From contig BJOX01000112.1 in the NCBI GenBank assembly GCA_009731375.1, positions 840,359-904,358 on the forward strand: a stretch of DNA of 64,000 nucleotides. The letters run 5' to 3'. The stretch comes from Paulinella micropora. Lineage: Eukaryota > Cercozoa > Imbricatea > Euglyphida. A program made the position numbers and the translations under genes. Below the pieces are notes generated by a model that saw nothing but the letters and a program-made list of their open reading frames with translations, searched no databases and was not told the DNA's origin. Shown here piece after piece: positions 43,819 to 52,147 of this stretch. Within the stretch, counting starts at the first letter, position 1; every line of letters begins with the position of its first letter.

Positions 43819-44211
43819 TTAAGGGGCGGATTTAGAACTTTTTTTTTTTATCACAGTCCCGGAGCCTTTCTTTCGAATTGAAAGGGATGTCTTTCCATTT
43901 CCTGTACTAGAACGCTTCTTTTTGATTCTGCGTATTCTTGGCGGAGGGCTTGGCGGAGGGCTTGGAGGAGGTGAAGCAGGGGCAGCTGCGGCTACAGCCT
44001 GTGACAAACCAGGGTTTGCCCAACGCATGATGTCCCAAGTCTTGTGATGCATAGCAGCTGAACCGCCTCCGCGGTAGCGTCCCAAGCCGCTCTTAACGTT
44101 AGCTGCCAATGGCTTGTTGTTCACCCAAGGCTCGACACCCGAACCGGTCAGCTTCCTGACCTTCGTTTCATCGTCTTCTCCCATCCATGGCGATACCCGG
44201 AGATAGGACAT
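43819..44211 (-). CDS. Small paralogue of coiled-coil protein N-terminus (130 aa)
   Basis: Its first ~75 residues match the start of the long coiled-coil protein: both have MSYLR-x-S-x-WM, ET-x2-R, TGS-x2-EPWVN, GRY-x-GGGSA and IMRWA. The rest is Pro/Ser-rich (PPPSPPPSPPPR) and then very basic (IRRIKKKRSS, KSLSIRKKGSG-like), ending in Lys/Ser. The pair is adjacent and same-strand, indicating tandem duplication of the N-terminal module followed by divergence of what is attached. Possibly an adaptor that binds the same partner. Confidence 0.65.
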   Translation of the reverse strand: MSYLRVSPWMGEDDETKVRKLTGSGVEPWVNNKPLAANVKSGLGRYRGGGSAAMHHKTWDIMRWANPGLSQAVAAAAPASPPPSPPPSPPPRIRRIKKKRSSTGNGKTSLSIRKKGSGTVIKKKSSKSAP

Positions 44212-44275
44212 GGTGTTAGTAACTCATATCGGACATAAGTTTTTTTTTCATGTCACATGTTTCGGAAAGCGTACA

Positions 44276-45668
44276 ATGCAGCAGCAGGGCCTGAGTGTAC
44301 TGGACCGGCTGCCGCCGCCCGATGAAGATGGAGACGAGAACAGGGCGGGCAAAGGCCAGAGCCTGGAGGAGAAAATCTATGACTACATACAACAACAGAA
44401 GAAGAAGGGGAGCAAGAAAAAGAGCGCGGCCGAGAAAAAGAAAGAGAAGGAGGAGAAAGAGGCGGAAAAGAAGGCACTGGCGGGCGTGGACATTGATCAA
44501 GTGAAGAGGCACGTGGAGTATTTTTGGCCGCGAGAGAAAGGTGCGGGCCAGCTGTTTGTGCTGGTCGGCAAGTCCGAGCGAGGGAAGACGCACTTTCTGC
44601 GGTGGTTGCTGTATAGCATGTGCCTGATGAAGAAGGACCCGTTCCAGTTCGGCCTNNNNNNNNNNTGGCCTGATCATGGTGCGCACCAAGTTCAAGAACA
44701 GCTACAAGTTCCACTGGGCGACGGAGAAACACGTGCGCATCTACGAAGGGTTCAGGAAGGACATACTGCAAAAGTACGTACAGAACCTGAAGGAGAGGTA
44801 CGAAAGGAACGGTTACTTGGAGCCGTCGTTCCTGGTGTTTGACGACCTGGTGGGTATCCTGAACTCCATGGACCAGTGGATGCAGAATTTCTTTGGAACG
44901 TACCGCCACTATAACATCACGATCTTTATCGCGGTGCAGTACCTGACGGGGAGGAACAGTATTTCTCCGATCATGCGTGAACAAACGAGCTACTGTGTCA
45001 TGTTTAACTCGAAGGTGCAGCGGACGATGCTGAACCTGTGGGAGAACTACGGACAGATGATGCCTAAAAAGGAATTCTTTGCGCACTTGTCGAACGCGAC
45101 GGACCCGGACCAAGTAGGCACAAAGCACGCGTGCGTGGTGTACGCGGAGCACATCGACAAGCTGGAGCAGAACTACATGAGCTGGCTAGCGCCCAAGACG
45201 CTGCCTGACGGGGAGGTGATGCTGAAGGGCCCCGACGACCCCAAGCCCAAGTCGAAAGAGGAGATAAGGAAAGAGCAGGCGCTGAAGGATCTGGCCTGGC
45301 GAGCGCCAACATGGCTACCGGAAACCCTGAAGCTGAACAGGGAGACCAAAGAGAAAGTGATGCGCATGATTCAGTACGCGGACGCGGCGAACTACAAATT
45401 GACCAAGCGCAAGAACAGGATGGCCTTCAAGGACAAACTGAAGCTGACAGAGTTCAGTTTGGGCGTGGACCGCGCTAACCAGAACGCCAAACGAAAATAC
45501 GAAGACGACGAGGCGTACGCTAAACGGATGAGGGATGAGGCATTCATGCCCAGAGCGGAATACAGCTATGAGTACAAGGAACCCTCAGGCATAGCCAGAA
45601 GACGCGACAACTATCGCGCACCGACAAATATTGTAAGACGTATAGTCTATCCGGAGGAGGAAGAGTAA
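44276..45668 (+). CDS. A32/FtsK-HerA-type packaging ATPase (gap inside)
   Basis: DNA-packaging ATPase. The Lys/Glu-rich N terminus is followed by FVLVGKSERGKTHFLRW, a Walker A with GKSERGKT (about residues 99-106), the gap of 10 N at 44656-44665, then SFLVFDDLVG (Walker B) and ITIFIAVQYL (sensor strand with Gln). The C-terminal 170 residues are basic and Tyr-rich at the end. The frames before and after the gap differ, so the gap length is not exact. I place the start at 44276 because the upstream in-frame extension crosses a T9 tract. It overlaps the end of the convergent gene at 45647 by 22 bp. Confidence 0.85.
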
Positions 45669-46198
45669 AAAAAGTTTTTTTTTAAATTATCTGACGACGA
45701 CGTTGAAACAAGGGGTGAGAGTAAGTATTCATGATCAAGCGGCTGCTGAAGGCTCTGTTCTTGCTCCCGGTCAAGCTCGTCGGACGGGAGGAAAGGGGAG
45801 AGGAGTGGAGCAAACAAGTCTACCTGTGCTGCACTACTAGTGTCTACGAGAAGCGGGGAGAGGGGGAAAGGTGCGTCCTCGTGCTCCTCGGCAACGGGAG
45901 CTTCGGCTAGCCCGCTCTTGGTTGGTCTGGGCACGACGACGCCCCTGTCCTTGGGAATTTCCTGCGCCACGAGGTGTGCGAGGTGTTCTTCGGTGTAGAA
46001 GGAGCCCTGGGCGTTGCCGCGGTGCCTGGTCTTGTGCCTGGCCATCTTTTCGGCGGGAAAAGGCCAGTCCTGCTTGTAGTCGCGGATCTTGATGTAACGC
46101 CTCAGCCAGAAAGTAGCTTTGGTGCGGCTGACTCCGTGCACCTCGCGGATGGTATCGATGACATTGACAAGCCCTTCGGGTGTCCTTCTGATCTTCAT
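45647..46198 (-). CDS. Putative helix-turn-helix/KilA-N-like protein (183 aa)
   Basis: The N-terminal 60 residues contain VIDTIREVHGVSRTKATFWL, then RRYIKIRDYKQDWPFP and RHKTRHRGNAQGSFYT. A short helix-turn-helix followed by a basic stretch is reminiscent of viral KilA-N/MSV199-type DNA-binding domains, but I am not sure. The C-terminal 100 residues are acidic and low complexity, as in an activation domain. CTTTTCGAAAAG lies immediately upstream (46201-46212). It may be a transcriptional regulator. Confidence 0.5.
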   Translation of the reverse strand: MKIRRTPEGLVNVIDTIREVHGVSRTKATFWLRRYIKIRDYKQDWPFPAEKMARHKTRHRGNAQGSFYTEEHLAHLVAQEIPKDRGVVVPRPTKSGLAEAPVAEEHEDAPFPLSPLLVDTSSAAQVDLFAPLLSPFLPSDELDREQEQSLQQPLDHEYLLSPLVSTSSSDNLKKNFFYSSSSG

Positions 46199-46293
46199 GG
46201 CTTTTCGAAAAGTGAGGCGGCAACGCTGTCCGTTCTTTCTTTTTTTTTGAATTAAACGAGTGGTGCTGATTCGACGAATGCCGGGCCGGTGGT

Positions 46294-48702
46294 TTAGTAA
46301 TGGCCGACTAGTTCCGCAAAATCTGCCGCGAGCTGTTCACCGGAAATATCGGGCTGGTGCTCGATTAAGGTCCGGACGGCCCGGACGAACCGTTTGGCGG
46401 GCCCCTCGGTGTAGCCGGCCGAAGTCCAGAAGGCGTTGGTCTGTAACTCCGCCCGCTTGTGCGAGTTTTTCTGTACAAAGAAGCAGGCCTGGCGAGCTAG
46501 CTGCTGCTTCTTGGTGAGGGCGGGAGCCGGGGGAAGAGGGCGGGCGGGTGCTGGCGGCGCTGGCGCTGGCGCTGGCATGTCCCTGGCCTGCCTGGCCAAG
46601 TCCTGGAAGGCGTCGTTGATCTGCTGCAGAAGAGCTTCGGCATCTGGCTTTAGCCACTGGCGCCTGGGCTGCTCGATGAACATGACGCGCTGGTAGTGCA
46701 GCTGCGAGTTGAGCTCGGCGACGCTGTGTCCCGTGCCGGTCTTGTGGGCGATGTGGCCGAGCACCTGTGAGAGGAAGACCGACTTGGCGATGCCCTTGTC
46801 CCGGGCGTAGAGAGTGAAGGCCGCCTCGGCGTAGATGGAGCGGAGGAGGTAAGGGTTGCAGATGCGCTGTGACTGCTTGGAGCGTTCACGGAAGCGGCGC
46901 ATGAGGTACTCGAAGGTGTGGGTGAAGCCGGCGCTGCCCAGGGCGTGCGTGAGGCTGTCGTTGGTGATGAACTGGGTAGGCTCGTCCCAGGCCCGTTCGG
47001 TGCGCTTGTGCTTCATGAAATCACGGACCCAGCGCAGAGGGTAGTCCTTGCGAGGCTGTTTGGCGGAAGACCTCGCGATTTGCGCTCGCCTGGCGCGCAG
47101 CTTCTCCTGGTCGTCCTTCTCCTCTGCTAGGATGAGGGCCCTGGAGTTGGGATCGGCGTAGCTGAGGTAATCGGAGAGCGGCCTGTCGGAAGCAGAGAGC
47201 TTGGTAGCGTCCGGGTTGTGCAGAAGGCGGTGCTGGAGGTGTCTGTTGAGTAAATGGCGCATGTGCCTGAAGATGAGGACGACGTCGTGGCCCTGGGCGG
47301 TGAGGAGGGCGATGGGCTTGAGGACCTGTGCGTCCCGGTTGTATTCTTGTTCGCGGGGCTCGCGGGTAGGGTTGGAGCCGCGCTTGGCCACTCGTTTCTG
47401 GATGACGTGTTTGGACTTGAGGAGTTCGGACATGTCCTTTTCGTCGATGTAGACTTCTTGCGGCGGGAGTTCGGCGTCGGTGATGAGTTCGGACCACTTC
47501 ATGGCCTCGAGGGGCCTGGTGCCGAGCAGGGCCATGATGAGGGTGAGCTGGAAGCCCCAGAGTGGCAGCCGTTCGCTGGGCTTGAAGGTAGGGTGTGGGG
47601 CGCGGTCTAGCCCCGAGTGCCAGCCCTCGGCTTCGGCCAGCATGGCCTGGTAGAGTTCCTGGATGAAGGAGAACCAGTCTTTGGCTACAAGCTGGACGAG
47701 GGAGCTGAGCTTTCTGGAGCGAGTGAGTTGTGTCTGGGCGTGCGAGTGGCGGTTGAGCTGTTCGTCGCGGAAGAAGTTTCCCTTGCGGAGGTACTCGTCG
47801 GCCTCCTTGCCCCAAGGGCAGCGCGAGATTTTCCTTTTGTCCTTGTTGACGGGCAGTGTCTTCTCGGTGTGAGGGTGGCCGAGCAGCCAGGCCCGCCAAA
47901 AGGTGTATTGGCTGAGCCTGTTGGGTCCGCTGGGGGTGCAGGCGTCGACGATGTCGTTGATGAGCGGCAGCCATTCCCGGACGTCGCTCCAGAGGCGGAT
48001 GAAGTAGCGGCAGTGGGCCAGGAAGCAGGTGAGGAAGGACCTCTCGTTGCCGTCGCAGCCCTCGATGGAGCCCTCCCCCTTGCCAAAAACGGCGCGGCGG
48101 AAGTTAAGGTCCGGGTTGTCGGGGTCCCGGATGTCCTCGTCGCTCTCGGGCAGGGCGAGCGTGGCTGCATCGAGGATCTTGAAGCGCATCCGGTTGGCCA
48201 CCTCGGACGAGATTTCCTTGCCGGTGATCATGGTAGTGTGGAAGTAGGCCTTGGATGTTTTAATGAAATAGCTGCGGTACTCGTCCGGGATGTTCCAGCG
48301 GTCGATCATGGCCTGCAGAGTGGGTGTCTTGGGCTTGTCGCCCGGGTCGAGGCCGATGGCGTAGAGACGCATGCGGCCAAGCACCCTGTCCTTGTTCTTG
48401 GCGATGAGCTGCAGCGCTTTAATGAAATTGCCCCTGTACTGCAGCCACTTCTTCTTGCTGAGCCCGTGGATGGAGAGCTCCGGTGTTTCCGGGATAACGC
48501 CCTTTCTAGTCTTGATCTGTGCAAGGGTGGTGTGGAGGAAAGCCTCTACCACCTCTTGGTCTGGTCCTAAGTATTCTGTGTCTCTGGGGTTGGTGGTGAC
48601 TCCTACTCTTTCCCCTCTAAACCAAACTACCTCCGCGGCCTTTGCCTCATCCCCCTCCTCCTCCTCCTCCCCTCCCTCATGTCCTTCGTCGGAGTCGCTC
48701 AT
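46294..48702 (-). CDS. Tyrosine recombinase, telomere-resolvase-like
   Basis: An 802-residue protein with an acidic N terminus. The catalytic region fits a tyrosine recombinase: Arg I in MALLGTRPLEAMKWSEL (about residue 393), a Lys-containing beta-hairpin (KSKHVIQKRVAKRG), Arg II in NPYLLRSIYAEAAFTLY (about residue 619), FLSQVLGH (about residue 648), and the likely nucleophile Tyr in LNSQLHYQR (about residue 669). The RSIYAE and FLSQVLGH context and large size resemble protelomerases (TelN/TelK type) more than simple integrases, but I cannot compare sequences here. It may resolve hairpin telomeres, integrate the element, or both. It overlaps the VLTF-3-like gene by ATGA. The tail is Pro/Ala-rich. 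Confidence 0.6.
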   Translation of the reverse strand: MSDSDEGHEGGEEEEEGDEAKAAEVVWFRGERVGVTTNPRDTEYLGPDQEVVEAFLHTTLAQIKTRKGVIPETPELSIHGLSKKKWLQYRGNFIKALQLIAKNKDRVLGRMRLYAIGLDPGDKPKTPTLQAMIDRWNIPDEYRSYFIKTSKAYFHTTMITGKEISSEVANRMRFKILDAATLALPESDEDIRDPDNPDLNFRRAVFGKGEGSIEGCDGNERSFLTCFLAHCRYFIRLWSDVREWLPLINDIVDACTPSGPNRLSQYTFWRAWLLGHPHTEKTLPVNKDKRKISRCPWGKEADEYLRKGNFFRDEQLNRHSHAQTQLTRSRKLSSLVQLVAKDWFSFIQELYQAMLAEAEGWHSGLDRAPHPTFKPSERLPLWGFQLTLIMALLGTRPLEAMKWSELITDAELPPQEVYIDEKDMSELLKSKHVIQKRVAKRGSNPTREPREQEYNRDAQVLKPIALLTAQGHDVVLIFRHMRHLLNRHLQHRLLHNPDATKLSASDRPLSDYLSYADPNSRALILAEEKDDQEKLRARRAQIARSSAKQPRKDYPLRWVRDFMKHKRTERAWDEPTQFITNDSLTHALGSAGFTHTFEYLMRRFRERSKQSQRICNPYLLRSIYAEAAFTLYARDKGIAKSVFLSQVLGHIAHKTGTGHSVAELNSQLHYQRVMFIEQPRRQWLKPDAEALLQQINDAFQDLARQARDMPAPAPAPPAPARPLPPAPALTKKQQLARQACFFVQKNSHKRAELQTNAFWTSAGYTEGPAKRFVRAVRTLIEHQPDISGEQLAADFAELVGHY

Positions 48703-49565
48703 TGGGTCCTAGCGGCCTTGTTGTTACCTAGTCCCGAAAAAAAAATCGCAGCAGTCCCTTTCCTCTTGTTTTTCCTTTTGACGGCGACGCTGTGCCCGAG
48801 CAGGTGTGCCTGCGCGGGCCGGCTGACCCCCTCGATCGGTGTCAGGATGTTCCCCCAGATGGGTACGTAATCCCAGCCGCTCTCTTCGCAGATGACTGCC
48901 CACAGGACGTTCTGGCGGTGTTTGGATTCCTCTTGCTTGAGTGTCACGACGCGCGCGCTCAGCTCCTCCTCTCCCATAAGTCGTAAAAGCGCATAGAGCA
49001 AGGTCGCGTAGTGTATGAAACAGACCCTTTTCCACTGGTACCTCGCCTGGAGCTTTTGCTTGACGAGGTGCCAGCGGGTGTCTACTTTCAGGAACAGGGC
49101 CTCGAGTTCTTTGAGCACAGCGGCCTCCGGCTCTTTTTGTGTCTTGTTCTCCCCAAGCATGTACGAGAGCTGGGTGGCCTTGTCCATGGTGAGAGGGCCC
49201 AGCCTGGCCTTCTTGTAGACCCAAATCAATTTCTGAGGGGTGACGGGAGAGAGACGGAAAGTGAAGGCTAACGCCTTCACATTCTGGAAGAGCGCCGGGC
49301 TGATCAGAGATTTCTGCTGCAGAGAGCGCATATTGAAAGTCTCGCGGATGATCTGCCTGAACCTGCTTAGCCTCGTGTAGCCACCAGTTTTCTTCGGCAT
49401 CTCGGTATAGGTCCCCTTGTCTGTAACCATGGCACCGTTCACAAGCCATTGCGGGCCGTAGAGGCTATACTCTCGTTCAACGAGCCCGCAGAGCTTGCAA
49501 TAGGAGCCGGTGGTAGCTTCACAAAAGACAAACAAGTGCTCCTGACAAGTACCAGCCCCCAGCAT
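48699..49565 (-). CDS. VLTF-3-like late transcription factor
   Basis: A 288-residue protein with the layout of poxvirus A2-type late factors. A Cys cluster (CEATTGSYCKLCGLVE) opens the protein, followed by GGYTRLSRFRQIIRE, which corresponds to the family's YxRxxHFxExL block. Then KKARLGPLTMDKATQL, a long helix, and the C-terminal pattern KRVCFIHYATLLYALLRLMG, then VTLKQEESKHRQNVLWAVIC and ESGWDYVPI, closely matching the family's YvLyKl.../LLKs.../iWk-IC.../W-x-fi order. It should activate late (virion) genes. It is upstream of, and overlaps by ATGA, the recombinase gene. Confidence 0.78.
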   Translation of the reverse strand: MLGAGTCQEHLFVFCEATTGSYCKLCGLVEREYSLYGPQWLVNGAMVTDKGTYTEMPKKTGGYTRLSRFRQIIRETFNMRSLQQKSLISPALFQNVKALAFTFRLSPVTPQKLIWVYKKARLGPLTMDKATQLSYMLGENKTQKEPEAAVLKELEALFLKVDTRWHLVKQKLQARYQWKRVCFIHYATLLYALLRLMGEEELSARVVTLKQEESKHRQNVLWAVICEESGWDYVPIWGNILTPIEGVSRPAQAHLLGHSVAVKRKNKRKGTAAIFFSGLGNNKAARTQ

Positions 49566-49692
49566 TTTAAATTTTTTCCTTCTTTTAATGAGCGTGAAGC
49601 CGCGTGGTGGCTTTCAAGCACACTTTTCGTAAAACAGGCATTAATCGTAAAACGCGTCACGAATAGGGGGGGAAACCTACACCTCCACAAAG

Positions 49693-50157
49693 ATGGACAG
49701 GAGTGTAACTAAAAGCTACAAGGGCCTGTGCGTGCACTGCTCGCACAGGAGCGAGGACGAACAGTGGTACCCGCTGCCGGTGGAGCTGCGCGACGGGGAA
49801 ATGATGGTGTTTGGCTGGTTCTGTACACCTGGCTGCGCCTGGGCGTATATTCAGTACGCGCTGCCGGAGAGTAGAAGAGACGATTGTTCTGCGCTGCTGC
49901 ACAGCTACCTGATGCTGAACCTGAGGAAACAAGTAGTGCGACCGAACCCGCCACGGCACAAACTAAAGATGTTCGGGGGCGAGATGGATATTAAGGAATT
50001 CCGGTCGAAGGGCGGTGTGCGTGACTGGATACAACCCAAAGAAGTCTTTAATGAAGCTAAAAAAAAGAAAACGTTCATCGGCGCTCAGGGAGGGAAGGCC
50101 TATGTGCTCAGACGGGTTTCTCGCCTGCCGGGGGTTCGCCTTCTGCAGGAACGCTAG
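49693..50157 (+). CDS. VLTF-2-like (A1-type) late transcription factor
   Basis: A 154-residue protein with CVHCSHR and, 25 residues on, VFGWFCTPGCAWAYI: an FCS/MYM-type zinc site (C-x2-C...FC-x3-C). After it comes KLKMFGGEMDIKEFRSKG, which matches the LkxFGGxmxixeFR block I associate with A1/VLTF-2 proteins across Nucleocytoviricota. It is divergent from the VLTF-3-like gene with 127 bp between starts, and overlaps the convergent PCNA-like gene by 50 bp. The C-terminal ~30 codons lie over the PCNA gene end. Confidence 0.68.
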   Translation: MDRSVTKSYKGLCVHCSHRSEDEQWYPLPVELRDGEMMVFGWFCTPGCAWAYIQYALPESRRDDCSALLHSYLMLNLRKQVVRPNPPRHKLKMFGGEMDIKEFRSKGGVRDWIQPKEVFNEAKKKKTFIGAQGGKAYVLRRVSRLPGVRLLQER

Positions 50158-51181
50158 CCGGCTTCCGTTTCTTCGTTTTCGGCCCGCTACCCTCCTCCTC
50201 CTCCTCCTTGACAGATTTCGGCTTGCGTTTGATGACCTTGTTTGCGGGTGCTGCTGCGGAGGAGGAGTAGGAGGGAGAGGTTGGCTCGTAGGAAGGGGAG
50301 TCCGGTGCAGAGCCCTCCTTTTCTTCCTCCAGGCACGCGAAGGGGACGTGGAAGACGAGCTGGACGTTGCTGTCGCTGGTGAAGATGACGACTAAGGCGC
50401 CGCGCGGGTTGAGACAGAGTGTTAGGCGTCCCGTCTTCTTGTCTAGGAGAGAGCAGGCCTTGAGCACCTTTTTGAAGAGGCTGAGTGAGTAGAGCTCGCC
50501 GCTGTACATGACGTCGGCCGCGGAGCCTTCTGCCAGGAATTCGCTGCCGTACCACTTGGCGCCGCAGGCGTCCTGTAGCTTTCTGGCGCCGGCGATCTTG
50601 GTGACGGAGACCTTGCCGTCCTCGATGCCCCAGAGCGTGCTTTCCACGACCAGGCGGGTCGAAGCCGCGTCGTCCGCGTAGAGCCTGAAGTGGCTGGAGC
50701 ACTTGACATGGTTCCTGATGACTGCGTTGACTGCGGTGGCGGAGACATCGACGACTTGAGCGACCTTGGTGACGCCCGTGACGGGCATGACATGTTCCTT
50801 GGAGAGACGGAGGTTGCTGACGACCGAGTGGTGCTGGAACTCCATGCCTTCGGTGTGGAACCCGAGCGTGAGTTTCTTGCCTTCGTCGAAGGTGACCTCC
50901 AAGATCATGTCCTCGCGGAAAGTGCTCATCCACGAGGACGCTTCCTTGAGATCGAGGGCGAAAACAACAGTCTTTCGCTGGGGTGGGAAGTGTACCTCAT
51001 CTCCATCAAAGGGGATGAAAAGATCGGATGATAGTTCCTCGGAAGCTGCGCAGATGACGATCCCCTTTCCCTCGTCGGCCTGTACCCTCGCCTCCATGAA
51101 AAGAGGTGCGAGGGACTCGATAGCTCTCCGGAACGCAAGACCATGGCTCTCGGTAGACCACACAAAGACCTCCTTGGCCAT
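50108..51181 (-). CDS. PCNA-like sliding clamp with C-terminal extension
   Basis: A 357-residue protein; the ATG at 51181 (AKEVFVWSTES) is chosen because further upstream in-frame sequence is antisense to the divergent gene. The first ~270 residues have the two-domain clamp pattern: ATSMDxxH-like positions, KEASSWMSTFREDMILEVTFDEG, NAVIRNHVKCSSHFRLYADD, and a final VQLVFHVPFA strand before the tail. The tail is acidic, Ser/Pro-rich and then Lys-rich (KVIKRKPKSVKEEEEEG). It contains SPSYEPTSPSYSSS (about residues 292-303), one copy of the RNA polymerase II CTD heptad. It should tether the viral polymerase. A CCGTTTTTCGAAAAACGG palindrome lies upstream. Confidence 0.68.
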   Translation of the reverse strand: MAKEVFVWSTESHGLAFRRAIESLAPLFMEARVQADEGKGIVICAASEELSSDLFIPFDGDEVHFPPQRKTVVFALDLKEASSWMSTFREDMILEVTFDEGKKLTLGFHTEGMEFQHHSVVSNLRLSKEHVMPVTGVTKVAQVVDVSATAVNAVIRNHVKCSSHFRLYADDAASTRLVVESTLWGIEDGKVSVTKIAGARKLQDACGAKWYGSEFLAEGSAADVMYSGELYSLSLFKKVLKACSLLDKKTGRLTLCLNPRGALVVIFTSDSNVQLVFHVPFACLEEEKEGSAPDSPSYEPTSPSYSSSAAAPANKVIKRKPKSVKEEEEEGSGPKTKKRKPASVPAEGEPPAGEKPV

Positions 51182-51254
51182 AGGGAACTTGAGGAAAAAA
51201 GCAAATCCGTTTTTTGTGCCAAGGAAAAACCCCTCCGACACGCACTTTCGAGAG

Positions 51255-51272
51255 CCGTTTTTCGAAAAACGG
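51255..51272. promoter_or_regulatory. Perfect palindrome between divergent clamp and SSB genes
   Basis: CCGTTTTTCGAAAAACGG is an 18-bp perfect palindrome, 74 bp upstream of the clamp ATG and 72 bp upstream of the gene at 51344, almost exactly midway. It is a natural candidate operator or promoter core for both. Confidence 0.5.
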
Positions 51273-51343
51273 ACGTTTATCGAAAAAAGCCAGGCGCTAA
51301 GCGAAAGCAGGTCGCCCGTGCAGGCGCCAAAAAAGCACTTGCA

Positions 51344-52084
51344 ATGTCGGCGGTCAAGATCGTGAAAGCCGTACCAGACACTAACTCGTGTGTGGCGGTG
51401 GACTTCAAGAGACCCGAGGACTTGGAGAAGGTAGCGGTGGATGACGCGCGTGCCGTGAACGGGACGGTGATGGCCTCTGTGCTGTACGACGGCAAGTACC
51501 TGACGCTGGCGCTTCCGCCGCTGATGGTGGCGTGGGATCCCTCGAGCTACCTGGACAGCAAGAAGATCAACGTGGATCTGGACTTGCGGCACGCGACTAG
51601 CCATAGTACGGTGAAGGAGGCCTTCGACGTGCTGAGGGCTATCGACGAGCGTGTGGCGCAGCTGGTGGTGAAGCAAAGGGAAAAGCTGGTGCCCGGCCTG
51701 AAGAAGACGGGACCGCTGGCCAAGAGCGACCAGAGCGTGCGCGATTGCTACGTCTTCTGCACGAGACCACGGGTGAGCGGCAAGTCCGATGCGGTGTGGC
51801 CCCCGAGGCTGAGCGCTACCCTGTCAGGGGCGCGGATCCTGGGCGAGGACCAGAATATCAGCAAAGGCGACGTTGTCCGCTGTGTGGTGCAGACCAAAGT
51901 GCTGTGCAACAGGGCGGAAAAGTTAACCCTGAGCTGGCGGATCCTGCAGCTGCGCAAGATACGGGACGGACTGCCCTACCCCGACATAAACCTGACGGAG
52001 CAGGAGGCCTTCGGAATATCTCTATCGGGCGAAGGAGACGGGGCTGCCAAGTGTTCAATGGACCTGACGGAGGACATAGTCTAG
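51344..52084 (+). CDS. Candidate ssDNA-binding protein (246 aa)
   Basis: The ATG at 51344 gives a 246-residue protein with MSAVKIVKAVPDTNS at the start, beta strands around MASVLYDGKYLTLALPPLMV, and a second half with DCYVFCTRPRVSGKSDAVWP, then VRCVVQTKVLCNRAEKLTLSWRI. The OB-like alternation, divergent pairing with the clamp and modestly acidic end (SMDLTEDIV) suggest a gp2.5-like viral SSB as known in Nucleocytoviricota. No family signature is unambiguous. ATTAAA follows the stop (52101-52106). Confidence 0.45.
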   Translation: MSAVKIVKAVPDTNSCVAVDFKRPEDLEKVAVDDARAVNGTVMASVLYDGKYLTLALPPLMVAWDPSSYLDSKKINVDLDLRHATSHSTVKEAFDVLRAIDERVAQLVVKQREKLVPGLKKTGPLAKSDQSVRDCYVFCTRPRVSGKSDAVWPPRLSATLSGARILGEDQNISKGDVVRCVVQTKVLCNRAEKLTLSWRILQLRKIRDGLPYPDINLTEQEAFGISLSGEGDGAAKCSMDLTEDIV

Positions 52085-52147
52085 AGAACGCGTGATTTGT
52101 ATTAAAAAATCTGGTTCTGTCCCACTCGTTTGTGTTTCTTATTTTAA

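Noticed and set aside
51181-51676. N-terminal extension of the PCNA-like frame
   Set aside because: Antisense to the divergent SSB-like gene and His/Arg-rich; the clamp fold starts at 51181.
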